From assembly GCA_009746045.1 (NCBI GenBank), contig RPFO01001643.1:126001-165729 (forward strand): 39,729 nucleotides of DNA. Reading direction: 5' to 3'. Made by a program: the position numbers and the translations under genes. The DNA is from Mesostigma viride. Its lineage: Eukaryota > Streptophyta > Mesostigmatophyceae > Mesostigmatales > Mesostigmataceae. This document shows positions 18,940 to 31,963 of this stretch, piece after piece. Within the stretch, counting starts at the first letter, position 1; the number at the start of each line of letters is the position of its first letter. Below the pieces are notes generated by a model, which searched no databases, had not been told where the DNA came from, and was given only the letters and a program-made list of their open reading frames with translations.

Positions 18940-20330
18940 GTGCACGCAGAATTTGACTTGGAGGAGCGGAGCGTAGTACGATGCTTGCTGGACGATGTCT
19001 GCCAGATTCCGTACTTCACAAGCAGGGAAAAAATGACTTGGGAGGATTTTCAAGTGGGTAGTACGCGGTGCTGGACCGCCTGGACGCGCCCAAGCAACCG
19101 AACGTGCATAAACCAGGACTGCGAGGGGGTGAGGGGGCGACATGCTGCGACAGCACTTGATTCCTGCTGGCTGGGGATGGCGGTGAACGCTGCCTGGAAA
19201 ATTGGGGATGGACAATGCGTGGACGTTGCTTTTATAGCGTTCAATGTTCAATTTCGATGCGTACCTTTGAATTGTTTCTTATGGCTGGCCGTCGGTGGGC
19301 AGTCACGTGCGTGGGAGAGGTTCGGGGAGCTCTGGCCTGCTGCGATAGCTAGCTAGCTGGAAATGGAATGTCGTTGTAGATTTAGGTATTATGCTATCGT
19401 GCTTCTTTGCTTGACGTATTGGGTGCCTAGTGAAATCAGTTTGCTGTTCGTGGAAGGCGTGGGTGTGGCCGACGAGTTTCTGTTGTCGTCACACCATATT
19501 GGAATGAACGATGGAATCAATTTGTTGCGACGGGACGTACGCTGGCGATGCCGATGGTGAGTCGGTTGTTTCGATGACAGGGCTAGTGCCTGCTCTCTTT
19601 CTGATGCGTTTCCTCGGTTGCGTTGTTTCCATTGGGCCGAATTCACCTAGTCGCAGCGAAGACATAGCGTAGCAAGGGTCTGCGTTTCATTTTCTTAGCC
19701 GTGCAGGACGCCATCTTCACGGTCCTTCGCGTTTCCCGTGTGAACGTCCGTTGCCAGATGATCTGTGATGCTATTTACTGGAATATACTAGGCATGCCCC
19801 TCTGGATTCTTGCCTGGTAACGAGTTTAGGGCGTCATTTACTGCTTTACTGGCTGACATTCATGGTGCTTACTGCGTTAGATAATCTGCCGTGCTTCGCA
19901 CGTGGATTTTCACTGGGCTGAAGAGCGCGTCTGGTAACATGTCTACGTGGTGTATAAGGTGATCAATAAATCATTTGTTTACAGAAGGTGTGACAGTAGA
20001 AGGTGTGTTATATTTCTTCATCAAGCAAGTCAAAAGTAATCTCCACTGGCTTACAACATGAATCTTGCTTTGCTGGGTCTGTTGTGTTTCTGTCTCATTG
20101 TGCAGGCTATCCCCAGGCAGAGAGGGCAGGGCAGGCAAGGCCAGGCCAGGCGAGGCAGGGGAGGGTATGCAGCACAGCTAGGCTGGCAGGCAAGGGCCAT
20201 GGGGCATGAGCCATGGGGCTTGAGCCACGAGCCTTGCGGCATGGGGTTTGGGGATGGGGCAAACAGGCGGGCAGGCAGCCAGCCACATCCACATGATTAG
20301 GGGCCAGACAGCAATCAGGGGCACCGCGGG
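18940..20330 (+). pseudogene. Relic split gene, second type II copy (U5)
   Basis: One frame runs from 18940 to 19560, interrupted only by a TAG at 19354-19356, where U2 has GAC. This suggests that coding once extended through the region where U2 is frameshifted. Near the end of block a a small indel shifts the frame (MNDGINLLRR.. instead of MNAGFVATG). Block a ends at 19556 before GTGAGT. The gap 19557-19706 is 150 bases with an intact pyrimidine tract and GTGCAG. Block b, 19707-19875, is 5 bases shorter than in U2 and frameshifted, and its donor is GTTAGA instead of GTAAGA. Block c starts at 20106 and lost its CTTGGTTGACCAACCAGG part by deletion. The lesions differ from those of U2, so the two copies decayed independently. 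The product is unknown. Confidence 0.4.
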
Positions 20331-21880
20331 CCCACTTATGCATGCCAGCCACCCCCCTCACCAACGTACTCATGCCAGCCACCCCCTACACCCACGCACG
20401 CATGGCAGCCACCCCACGAACCCAGGCACGCATGTCAGCCCCCCCACACCCACGCATGCATGGCAGCACCCCACCACACCCACGAATGCATGCTAGCCCC
20501 CCCCACATGCACGCATGCATGCCAGCCATCCCACAAACCCACGCACGCATGGCAGCCCCTTTCACACCCACGCACGCATGCCAGTCCTCCCACAAACCCA
20601 CTTGTGCATGCCAGCCACCCCCCACACCTACATACGCATGCCAGCCACCCCCCATACCCACGCATGCATGGCAGCCACCCCACGAACCCAGGCACCCATG
20701 CCAGCCACCCCCCTAAACCAACGCATGCATGGCAGCTCCCCACCGCACCCACAAATGCATGCCACTCCCCCCCACACACACGCACGCATGGCAGCCCGCC
20801 CCGCCCCACATGCATGCATGGCAGCTCCCCTCCACACCCACGCACGCATGCCAGCCCCCCGCCACACCCACGCATGCATGGAAGCCCCCCCAAAAAACCC
20901 CAGGCATGGATGCCAGCCCCCCCACACACCCACAAACGCATGGTAGCCCTCCCCCAAACCCACGCACGCATGGAAGCCCCTCCCCACATGCACGCATGCA
21001 TGCCAGCCACCCCACAACCCCACGCACGCATGCTAGCCCCCGACACACCCACGCACGCATGCCATCCTCCCCAAACCCACGCACGCATGGCAGCCCCCCC
21101 CCACACCTAGCATGCATGCATGCCACCCCACAACCCCACGCACGCATGCCAGCCACCCCCCACACCCACGCACGCACGCCAGCCACCCACACACCCGCGC
21201 ACGCATGCCAGCTCCCCCCCACATGCACGCATGCATGCCAGCCACCCCACAAACCCACGTACGCATGCCAGCCCCCCCACACCCACGCACGCATGCCAGC
21301 CACCCCCACACCCACGCACTTATGTCAGCCCCCCCCACACACACGCATGCATGCCAGCCCCCCCCAAACCCACACACGCGTGCCAGCCCCCCCCCACACA
21401 CACGCATGCATGCCAGCCCCCCCCCAAACCCACACACGCGTGCCAGCCCCCCCCCACATGCACGCATGCATGCCAGCCACCCCACAAACCCACTTATGCA
21501 TGCCAGCCACCCCCGTCACCAACGTACGCATGCCGTCCCCCCACACACCCACGCATGCATGCCAGCCTGCCCCGCCCCACATGCGTCCATGGCAGCTCCC
21601 CCCCACACCCACGCATGCATGCTAGCCACCCCACAAACCCATGCACGCATGCCAGCCACCCCACAAACCCACGCATGCATGCCAGCCACCCCCCACATGC
21701 ACGCATGCATGACAGCCACCCCCCACATGCACGTGCATGCCAGCCACCCCCCACACCCACATACGCATGCCAGCCACCCGCCACACCCACGCACGCATGG
21801 CAGCCACCCCCCACAGCCACGCACGCATGCCAGCCCCCCCTAAACCCACGCATGCATGGCAGCTCCCCACCACACCCACG
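20331..21880 (+). repeat. C-rich minisatellite array of U5
   Basis: At about 1,550 bases this is the longest array in the window. Its left part contains variants not seen elsewhere (for example GGAAGCCCCCCCAAAAAACC near 20880 and CACCTAGCATGCATGCATGCC near 21103). Its right part from about 21324 is almost identical to U2 7467-8023. Confidence 0.93.
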
Positions 21881-22441
21881 AATGGACAGGGCTGGCCTGC
21901 CGCGCCCCACGGTCGCGCACAAGGGCACTGTCGAGTCATGTACAAAACATTGTCTGCATGAAGTCATAGTGGGCATGACCGATGGTGCATGTGTTTACAA
22001 AGGATTGCCACTCAATGAATATTAATGAATGATGAACATGGGAGTTTGCATGGAAGTGTTTGGTCGTTATGGCTGCCGCTTGCAAAAAGCGGTACCCACA
22101 TTGTGTCCTGCATGGCATAGCTTCATTGTGAGTTCCAGTTGTTATGAAGTAATGAGTAAGGAAATACTTGCATGCAATGAACGGACTAGTAGTAGGACGC
22201 GTGCTGGACGTGCCCGTGAGGTACGGAGCGTGGGATCGACGGTGCGGCGGGCCGGCGCGAGCGCGCGCGATGGGAGGCCCCCAAAGGAAGGCCGCCGAGC
22301 GTTCGCCCCCCGGCGTAGTAGGCCGGGCCGGTCGGCGGGCTCAACCCGGCGGGTCGAAGCTTTCGGCGGGGGCCTCAGGGCCCCTGGTGGCGTAGTGCGT
22401 CCGAATAAGTGGGGGGCCTTGGCCCCCCCACTAGTCCCCTA
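21881..22441 (+). other. Post-array tail and CpG-rich end block of U5
   Basis: The block is almost identical to 8024-8584 of U2; one visible difference is GTTATGAAGTAATG against GTTAGGAAGTAATG. It ends in the GTGGGGGGCC-TT-GGCCCCCCCAC hairpin (22409-22431). No gene is supported. Confidence 0.75.
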
Positions 22442-23157
22442 CTAGTAACTACGATTTATGACGCCCGAAAACTTTGGCCGCGGCCGTAGGCCGGAAGTGG
22501 GGCCGTCCCCCGCGCCCCCTAGCGCGGGAGCGGACGACGTCCAGGACCGTAGCGAGATGGCCAGTCGGCGTAGTACAAAGAAAATCCCCAAACCTTGGAG
22601 ATCGAGTCTCAGGAATTCTGAACGGGTGCTGAAACGCTGAACATGTTCAGACTTTTGCGGGCAGGTGGGGCGTCTCGCCAATCCGCGCGGCCTCAGGACA
22701 TTACGGCGCGTTGACTCTTTTAAGCGTCAAACAAAAAGTCGCGAACTGATATCTGTACTAAAACTTTTCAAGGCACAGGACGTGGGATGTCAAATTTGAT
22801 AAGCAAGCGAGACGAAATGACAGTTCTGAAGGAAAGCGTTTTCAGCCGTGCTGAACGGAAACGTTCGCGCCTGAACAGGGGAAATAGAATCAAACGAGAC
22901 GGAATTTTCAGTTAGCGATAGCCCCCCCTCCCCCACTTTTTTCTTGCTGGGCAGTGGGAACTGGGAATTATTGGCAAAGCGTGCGGCATGCTCGGGGCGA
23001 AAAACAAAGTGACGTGCTGCGCGAGCAATTTTCCTTGTGCTGGCTGGCGATGGCAGGCAACGTAGGCTAGAAAATTGGGATGGGGAATGCGCAGCCATGG
23101 TTTTATACGTCAAAATTTTATGTTTGAAGAGCAAGTGCGAAATTTTATGAGCTGGAG

Positions 23158-24046
23158 GTGCGTCAACGGAGTGATACCTGCGTGGGAGAGGTCCGTGTCG
23201 CTATGGCGACCTGGAAATGGAATGTCGTTGTAGATTTAGGTATTGTAGTATCATGCTTAACTGCTTTACGTATTGGATGCCTAGTGAAATCAGTTTGCTG
23301 TTCGTGGAAGGCTTGGGGTGTGGCCAACGAGCTTCTGCTGTCGCCGCATCATATTGGAAAGAACGCTGGATTTTTTGCCACGGGACGTAACCGGCGATGC
23401 CGATTGTGAGGCGTTTGTTTCGATGACCGGGGTAGTACCTGCTCTCTTTCTGATGCATTTTCATGGTTGCGTTCTTTCCATTTCGCCGAATCCACCTAGT
23501 CGCAGCAAAGACATAGCGTAGCAAGGGTTTTTAAAAACGCAGATTAGCCGTGCAGGACGCCATCTTCATGGTCCTTCGCATGTCCTGTGTGAACGTCCGT
23601 TGCCCAAGGATCTGTGATGCTTTTTTCTGGAATATACTGGGCGGTGAAAGCCCCTCTGGATGCTTGCCTGGTCACGGGTTTGGGGCGTCATTTACTGCTG
23701 TACTCGCTGACATTCATGGTGCTTTCTGCGTAAGCTGACTTGCTTCGCACGTGGATTTTGACTGGACTGAAGAGCGCGTCTGGTAGCATGTTTACGTGGT
23801 GTATAAGGTGATCAATCAACCATTTGTTTATAGAAGGTGTGACAATAGAAGGTGTGTTATATATTTCTTCATCAAGCATGTCAAAAGTAATCTCCACTCG
23901 CTTACAACCTGAATTTTGCTTTGCTGGGTCTGCTGTGTTTGTGTCTCACTGTGCAGGCTATCCCCTTGGTTGATCAACCAGGTGATTTTTGGTGGCAGCG
24001 GGGCCATATACTCTTCTTGGTGTTTTTCATCCATGGCATGTCAACC
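23158..24046 (+). pseudogene. Degenerate gene-like block, U6 copy
   Basis: This is the same Ib form as U4 at offset 8,040: block a ends 23405, block b 23556-23729, block c from 23957. The micro-inversion is at 23528-23543. No lesion unique to this copy was noticed. Confidence 0.33.
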
Positions 24047-25364
24047 AACGCATGCATGCCAGCCCCTCCCACACCCACGCACACATGTTAGCTATACCCC
24101 ACAAACCCACGCATGGATTCCAGCCACCCCCCACATGCCCGCATGCATGCCAGCCACCCCACCAATCCACGCACGCATGCCAGCCACCCCCACACCCACG
24201 CACGCATGCCAGCCACCCCACAACCCACTTATGCATTCCAGCAACCCCCACAGCCACTTACGCATGCCAGCCACCCCCCACACCCACGCACGCATGGCAG
24301 CCACCCCACGAACCCACGCACGCGTGCCAGCCCCCCCTTAAAACCACGCATGCATGGCAGCTCCCCACCACACCCACGCATGCATGCCACTCCCCCCGCC
24401 AACCACCCACGCATGCCAGCCCCCCGACACACGCATGGCAGCCCCCCCACACACCCACGCACGCATGCCAGCCCTACCCCACATGCAGGCATGCATGCCA
24501 GCCACCCCCCACACCCACGCATGCATGCCAGCCCCTCCCACACCCACCCCCGCATGCCAGCTACCCCACAAACCCACGCATGCATGCCAGCGACCCCCCA
24601 CATGCACGCATGCATGCCAGCCACCCCACCAACCCACGCACGCATGCCAGCCCATCACAAACCCGCTTATGCATGCCAGCCACCCCCCACACCCACGTAC
24701 GCATGCCAGCCACCCCACACACCCACGCACGCATGGCAGCCACCCCACCAACCCACACACGCGTGCCAGCCCCCCCTAACCCCACGCATGCATGGCAGCC
24801 CCCCACCACACCCACGCATGCATGCCACTCCCCCCCACACCCACGCACGCATGCGAGCCCCCCCACACACCCACGCACGCATGCGAGCCCCCCCACACAC
24901 CCACGCACGCATGCCAGCCCCCCCCACATGCACGCATGCATGCCAGCCACCCCACCAACCCACTTATGCATGCCAGCCACCCCCGTCACCAACGTACGCA
25001 TGGCAGCTCCCCACCACACCCACGCATGCATGCCACTCCCCCCCCACACCCATGCGTGCATGGCAGCTCCCCCCAAACCCACGCATGCATGCCAGCCCAT
25101 CACAAACCCATGCACGCATGCCACCCCCCACACCCACTTACGCATGCCAGCCACCCCACACACCCACGCACGCATGGCAGCCACCCCACGAACCCACACA
25201 CGCGTGCCAGCCCCCCCTAACCCCACGCATGCATGGCAGCCCCCCACCACACCCACGCATGCATGCCACTCCCCCCCACACCCACGCACGCATGCGAGCC
25301 CCCCCCACACCCACGCACGCATGCGAGGCCCCCCCACACCCACGCAAGCATGCCAGCCCCCCCC
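24047..25364 (+). repeat. C-rich minisatellite array of U6
   Basis: This is the hybrid Ib array of 1,318 bases. It differs from U4 by C-run lengths near 24769 and 25035-25075, which change which spurious frames stay open. Confidence 0.93.
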
Positions 25365-27115
25365 ATGAAGTCATAGTGGGCACCACGGAGTCATGCTATG
25401 ATTTAATTTTTTCAATTTAATAATGGGAATGACGGATGGTGCATGTGTGAACAAAGGAATGAAAGGATTGCCACTCAATGAATATTAATTAATGATGAAA
25501 ATGGGAGTTTGCATGGGAGTGTTTGGTCCTTATGGCTGGCTTGCAAAAAGCAGTACCCGAATTTCGAAGTATTTGACAGCGAAATATCTGTAAAGTATAT
25601 CGCATGGTATAATTAATTAATGAATGGTACGCTGAAATTCATTGTGCGGGCTCTCTCTGCACGTGATAAACAATTTTAGCTTTGAGGGCATGCAACAAGA
25701 CATGCTAGCATTGAAATGAAATTAAATTATAACATGACTTGTTGGGAGATCATGTACGACATGTAGCATAATTACGTACATGGCCACAATTGTCCAATCA
25801 GGGCCCTCCTCTAGGTAGACTGTGCTAGGCAATTACAATTAGACAAATAAGGTCAAAAAAGGTTTAATTCTTCACCTACCTCCATCCATCCAGCAAGGGA
25901 ATATGTTAGCCAGTGCTACATGATGATCTCCCAACGGAGTCATGTTATGATGCGAAATAGTTCAGGATAAAATTTGTCAGAATTTCACTGGCGATACGAA
26001 CGTAACGAAATTTCCAAGTATCCGACGCCGAAATATCATTGTTGTATCGAATGGTATGCTGAAATTCATTGTGGTCAAGTCCGAGCTGATAAATTTGTCA
26101 GAAATTTCATTTTCGATACGAACGTGACGAAATTTCCAAGTATCTCACGCTCGGAGAGCTTCCACGGTGTTGACGGGGAAGGGTCCGTTGCGCGTGGCGC
26201 ACGGCGGCGGTTCGTCCCGGTCGGAATCGTCCGCCCGCGCGTCCTCCGTGGAAGGGTCTTGGCGCGTCGCGCGGGCCGGTGCGGTTGGCGCCCAGAAGGT
26301 CGACTATCGGCCTCTGGGCCGCTAGCGGCGAGTCACGTCCTCTCAAGTCGGGGAGGGGGGGCGATAGCCCCCCCTCCCCCACTTTTTTCTTGTCCCCTAC
26401 TAGTAACTACGATTTATGACGCCCGAAAACTTTGGCCGCGGCCGTAGGCCGGAAGTGGGGCCGTCCCCCGCGCCCCCTAGCGCGGGAGCGGACGACGTCC
26501 AGGACCGTAGCGAGATGGCCAGTCGGCGTAGTACAAAGAAAATCCCCAAACCTTGGAGATCGAGTCTCAGGAATTCTGAACGGGTGCTGAAACGCTGAAC
26601 ATGTTCAGACTTTTGCGGGCAGGTGGGGCGTCTCGCCAATCCGCGCGGCCTCAGGACATTACGGCGCGTTGACTCTTTTAAGCGTCAAACAAAAAGTCGC
26701 GAACTGATATCTGTACTAAAACTTTTCAAGGCACAGGACGTGGGATGTCAAATTTGATAAGCAAGCGAGACGAAATGACAGTTCTGAAGGAAAGCGTTTT
26801 CAGCCGTGCTGAACGGAAACGTTCGCGCCTGAACAGGGGAAATAGAATCAAACGAGACGGAATTTTCAGTTAGCGATAGCCCCCCCTCCCCCACTTTTTT
26901 CTTGCTGGGCAGTGGGAACTGGGAATTATTGGCAAAGCGTGCGGCATGCTCGGGGCGAAAAACAAAGTGACGTGCTGCGCGAGCAATTTTCCTTGTGCTG
27001 GCTGGCGATGGCAGGCAACGTAGGCTAGAAAATTGGGATGGGGAATGCGCAGCCATGGTTTTATACGTCAAAATTTTATGTTTGAAGAGCAAGTGCGAAA
27101 TTTTATGAGCTGGAG

Positions 27116-28004
27116 GTGCGTCAACGGAGTGATACCTGCGTGGGAGAGGTCCGTGTCGCTATGGCGACCTGGAAATGGAATGTCGTTGTAGATTTAGGTA
27201 TTGTAGTATCATGCTTAACTGCTTTACGTATTGGATGCCTAGTGAAATCAGTTTGCTGTTCGTGGAAGGCTTGGGGTGTGGCCAACGAGCTTCTGCTGTC
27301 GCCGCATCATATTGGAAAGAACGCTGGATTTTTTGCCACGGGACGTAACCGGCGATGCCGATTGTGAGGCGTTTGTTTCGATGACCGGGGTAGTACCTGC
27401 TCTCTTTCTGATGCATTTTCATGGTTGCGTTCTTTCCATTTCGCCGAATCCACCTAGTCGCAGCAAAGACATAGCGTAGCAAGGGTTTTTAAAAACGCAG
27501 ATTAGCCGTGCAGGACGCCATCTTCATGGTCCTTCGCATGTCCTGTGTGAACGTCCGTTGCCCAAGGATCTGTGATGCTTTTTTCTGGAATATACTGGGC
27601 GGTGAAAGCCCCTCTGGATGCTTGCCTGGTCACGGGTTTGGGGCGTCATTTACTGCTGTACTCGCTGACATTCATGGTGCTTTCTGCGTAAGCTGACTTG
27701 CTTCGCACGTGGATTTTGACTGGACTGAAGAGCGCGTCTGGTAGCATGTTTACGTGGTGTATAAGGTGATCAATCAACCATTTGTTTATAGAAGGTGTGA
27801 CAATAGAAGGTGTGTTATATATTTCTTCATCAAGCATGTCAAAAGTAATCTCCACTCGCTTACAACCTGAATTTTGCTTTGCTGGGTCTGCTGTGTTTGT
27901 GTCTCACTGTGCAGGCTATCCCCTTGGTTGATCAACCAGGTGATTTTTGGTGGCAGCGGGGCCATATACTCTTCTTGGTGTTTTTCATCCATGGCATGTC
28001 AACC
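27116..28004 (+). pseudogene. Degenerate gene-like block, U7 copy
   Basis: This is the Ib form: block a ends 27363, block b is 27514-27687, block c from 27915, with the micro-inversion at 27486-27501. Confidence 0.33.
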
Positions 28005-29323
28005 AACGCATGCATGCCAGCCCCTCCCACACCCACGCACACATGTTAGCTATACCCCACAAACCCACGCATGGATTCCAGCCACCCCCCACATGCCCGC
28101 ATGCATGCCAGCCACCCCACCAATCCACGCACGCATGCCAGCCACCCCCACACCCACGCACGCATGCCAGCCACCCCACAACCCACTTATGCATTCCAGC
28201 AACCCCCACAGCCACTTACGCATGCCAGCCACCCCCCACACCCACGCACGCATGGCAGCCACCCCACGAACCCACGCACGCGTGCCAGCCCCCCCTTAAA
28301 ACCACGCATGCATGGCAGCTCCCCACCACACCCACGCATGCATGCCACTCCCCCCGCCAACCACCCACGCATGCCAGCCCCCCGACACACGCATGGCAGC
28401 CCCCCCACACACCCACGCACGCATGCCAGCCCTACCCCACATGCAGGCATGCATGCCAGCCACCCCCCACACCCACGCATGCATGCCAGCCCCTCCCACA
28501 CCCACCCCCGCATGCCAGCTACCCCACAAACCCACGCATGCATGCCAGCGACCCCCCACATGCACGCATGCATGCCAGCCACCCCACCAACCCACGCACG
28601 CATGCCAGCCCATCACAAACCCGCTTATGCATGCCAGCCACCCCCCACACCCACGTACGCATGCCAGCCACCCCACACACCCACGCACGCATGGCAGCCA
28701 CCCCACCAACCCACACACGCGTGCCAGCCCCCCCTAACCCCACGCATGCATGGCAGCCCCCCACCACACCCACGCATGCATGCCACTCCCCCCCACACCC
28801 ACGCACGCATGCGAGCCCCCCCACACACCCACGCACGCATGCGAGCCCCCCCACACACCCACGCACGCATGCCAGCCCCCCCCACATGCACGCATGCATG
28901 CCAGCCACCCCACCAACCCACTTATGCATGCCAGCCACCCCCGTCACCAACGTACGCATGGCAGCTCCCCACCACACCCACGCATGCATGCCACTCCCCC
29001 CCCACACCCATGCGTGCATGGCAGCTCCCCCCCAAACCCACGCATGCATGCCAGCCCATCACAAACCCATGCACGCATGCCACCCCCCACACCCACTTAC
29101 GCATGCCAGCCACCCCACACACCCACGCACGCATGGCAGCCACCCCACGAACCCACACACGCGTGCCAGCCCCCCCCTAACCCCACGCATGCATGGCAGC
29201 CCCCCACCACACCCACGCATGCATGCCACTCCCCCCCACACCCACGCACGCATGCGAGCCCCCCCCACACCCACGCACGCATGCGAGGCCCCCCACACCC
29301 ACGCAAGCATGCCAGCCCCCCCC
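28005..29323 (+). repeat. C-rich minisatellite array of U7
   Basis: This is the hybrid Ib array. The end reads CGAGGCCCCCCACACCC with one C fewer than its sisters. Confidence 0.93.
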
Positions 29324-31074
29324 ATGAAGTCATAGTGGGCACCACGGAGTCATGCTATGATTTAATTTTTTCAATTTAATAATGGGAATGACGGATGGTG
29401 CATGTGTGAACAAAGGAATGAAAGGATTGCCACTCAATGAATATTAATTAATGATGAAAATGGGAGTTTGCATGGGAGTGTTTGGTCCTTATGGCTGGCT
29501 TGCAAAAAGCAGTACCCGAATTTCGAAGTATTTGACAGCGAAATATCTGTAAAGTATATCGCATGGTATAATTAATTAATGAATGGTACGCTGAAATTCA
29601 TTGTGCGGGCTCTCTCTGCACGTGATAAACAATTTTAGCTTTGAGGGCATGCAACAAGACATGCTAGCATTGAAATGAAATTAAATTATAACATGACTTG
29701 TTGGGAGATCATGTACGACATGTAGCATAATTACGTACATGGCCACAATTGTCCAATCAGGGCCCTCCTCTAGGTAGACTGTGCTAGGCAATTACAATTA
29801 GACAAATAAGGTCAAAAAAGGTTTAATTCTTCACCTACCTCCATCCATCCAGCAAGGGAATATGTTAGCCAGTGCTACATGATGATCTCCCAACGGAGTC
29901 ATGTTATGATGCGAAATAGTTCAGGATAAAATTTGTCAGAATTTCACTGGCGATACGAACGTAACGAAATTTCCAAGTATCCGACGCCGAAATATCATTG
30001 TTGTATCGAATGGTATGCTGAAATTCATTGTGGTCAAGTCCGAGCTGATAAATTTGTCAGAAATTTCATTTTCGATACGAACGTGACGAAATTTCCAAGT
30101 ATCTCACGCTCGGAGAGCTTCCACGGTGTTGACGGGGAAGGGTCCGTTGCGCGTGGCGCACGGCGGCGGTTCGTCCCGGTCGGAATCGTCCGCCCGCGCG
30201 TCCTCCGTGGAAGGGTCTTGGCGCGTCGCGCGGGCCGGTGCGGTTGGCGCCCAGAAGGTCGACTATCGGCCTCTGGGCCGCTAGCGGCGAGTCACGTCCT
30301 CTCAAGTCGGGGAGGGGGGGCGATAGCCCCCCCTCCCCCACTTTTTTCTTGTCCCCTACTAGTAACTACGATTTATGACGCCCGAAAACTTTGGCCGCGG
30401 CCGTAGGCCGGAAGTGGGGCCGTCCCCCGCGCCCCCTAGCGCGGGAGCGGACGACGTCCAGGACCGTAGCGAGATGGCCAGTCGGCGTAGTACAAAGAAA
30501 ATCCCCAAACCTTGGAGATCGAGTCTCAGGAATTCTGAACGGGTGCTGAAACGCTGAACATGTTCAGACTTTTGCGGGCAGGTGGGGCGTCTCGCCAATC
30601 CGCGCGGCCTCAGGACATTACGGCGCGTTGACTCTTTTAAGCGTCAAACAAAAAGTCGCGAACTGATATCTGTACTAAAACTTTTCAAGGCACAGGACGT
30701 GGGATGTCAAATTTGATAAGCAAGCGAGACGAAATGACAGTTCTGAAGGAAAGCGTTTTCAGCCGTGCTGAACGGAAACGTTCGCGCCTGAACAGGGGAA
30801 ATAGAATCAAACGAGACGGAATTTTCAGTTAGCGATAGCCCCCCCTCCCCCACTTTTTTCTTGCTGGGCAGTGGGAACTGGGAATTATTGGCAAAGCGTG
30901 CGGCATGCTCGGGGCGAAAAACAAAGTGACGTGCTGCGCGAGCAATTTTCCTTGTGCTGGCTGGCGATGGCAGGCAACGTAGGCTAGAAAATTGGGATGG
31001 GGAATGCGCAGCCATGGTTTTATACGTCAAAATTTTATGTTTGAAGAGCAAGTGCGAAATTTTATGAGCTGGAG

Positions 31075-31963
31075 GTGCGTCAACGGAGTGATACCTGCGT
31101 GGGAGAGGTCCGTGTCGCTATGGCGACCTGGAAATGGAATGTCGTTGTAGATTTAGGTATTGTAGTATCATGCTTAACTGCTTTACGTATTGGATGCCTA
31201 GTGAAATCAGTTTGCTGTTCGTGGAAGGCTTGGGGTGTGGCCAACGAGCTTCTGCTGTCGCCGCATCATATTGGAAAGAACGCTGGATTTTTTGCCACGG
31301 GACGTAACCGGCGATGCCGATTGTGAGGCGTTTGTTTCGATGACCGGGGTAGTACCTGCTCTCTTTCTGATGCATTTTCATGGTTGCGTTCTTTCCATTT
31401 CGCCGAATCCACCTAGTCGCAGCAAAGACATAGCGTAGCAAGGGTTTTTAAAAACGCAGATTAGCCGTGCAGGACGCCATCTTCATGGTCCTTCGCATGT
31501 CCTGTGTGAACGTCCGTTGCCCAAGGATCTGTGATGCTTTTTTCTGGAATATACTGGGCGGTGAAAGCCCCTCTGGATGCTTGCCTGGTCACGGGTTTGG
31601 GGCGTCATTTACTGCTGTACTCGCTGACATTCATGGTGCTTTCTGCGTAAGCTGACTTGCTTCGCACGTGGATTTTGACTGGACTGAAGAGCGCGTCTGG
31701 TAGCATGTTTACGTGGTGTATAAGGTGATCAATCAACCATTTGTTTATAGAAGGTGTGACAATAGAAGGTGTGTTATATATTTCTTCATCAAGCATGTCA
31801 AAAGTAATCTCCACTCGCTTACAACCTGAATTTTGCTTTGCTGGGTCTGCTGTGTTTGTGTCTCACTGTGCAGGCTATCCCCTTGGTTGATCAACCAGGT
31901 GATTTTTGGTGGCAGCGGGGCCATATACTCTTCTTGGTGTTTTTCATCCATGGCATGTCAACC
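31075..31963 (+). pseudogene. Degenerate gene-like block, U8 copy
   Basis: This is the Ib form: block a ends 31322, block b is 31473-31646, block c from 31874, with the micro-inversion at 31445-31460. Confidence 0.33.

Larger units (their letters stand above)
18362..22441 (+). repeat. Macrosatellite unit U5 (type II)
   Basis: This is the second type II unit, 4,080 bases. It lacks the 180-bp tandem duplication found in U2, and its minisatellite is longer (about 1,550 bases). From about 21324 to the end it is almost identical to the last 1.1 kb of U2, whereas the first 2 kb differ by many substitutions and indels. It is flanked on both sides by type Ib units. Confidence 0.95.
22442..26399 (+). 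repeat. Macrosatellite unit U6 (type Ib)
   Basis: This 3,958-base type Ib unit is the first of five consecutive Ib units running to the window end. It has the 32-bp hairpin patch (22915-22946) and the micro-inversion (23528-23543). It differs from U4, U7, U8 and U9 mainly in C-run lengths inside the minisatellite. Confidence 0.95.
26400..30358 (+). repeat. Macrosatellite unit U7 (type Ib)
   Basis: This 3,959-base type Ib unit is close to identical with U6 and U8. It carries all Ib diagnostic changes: the hairpin patch, the micro-inversion, and the G-to-T change before the first donor. Confidence 0.95.
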
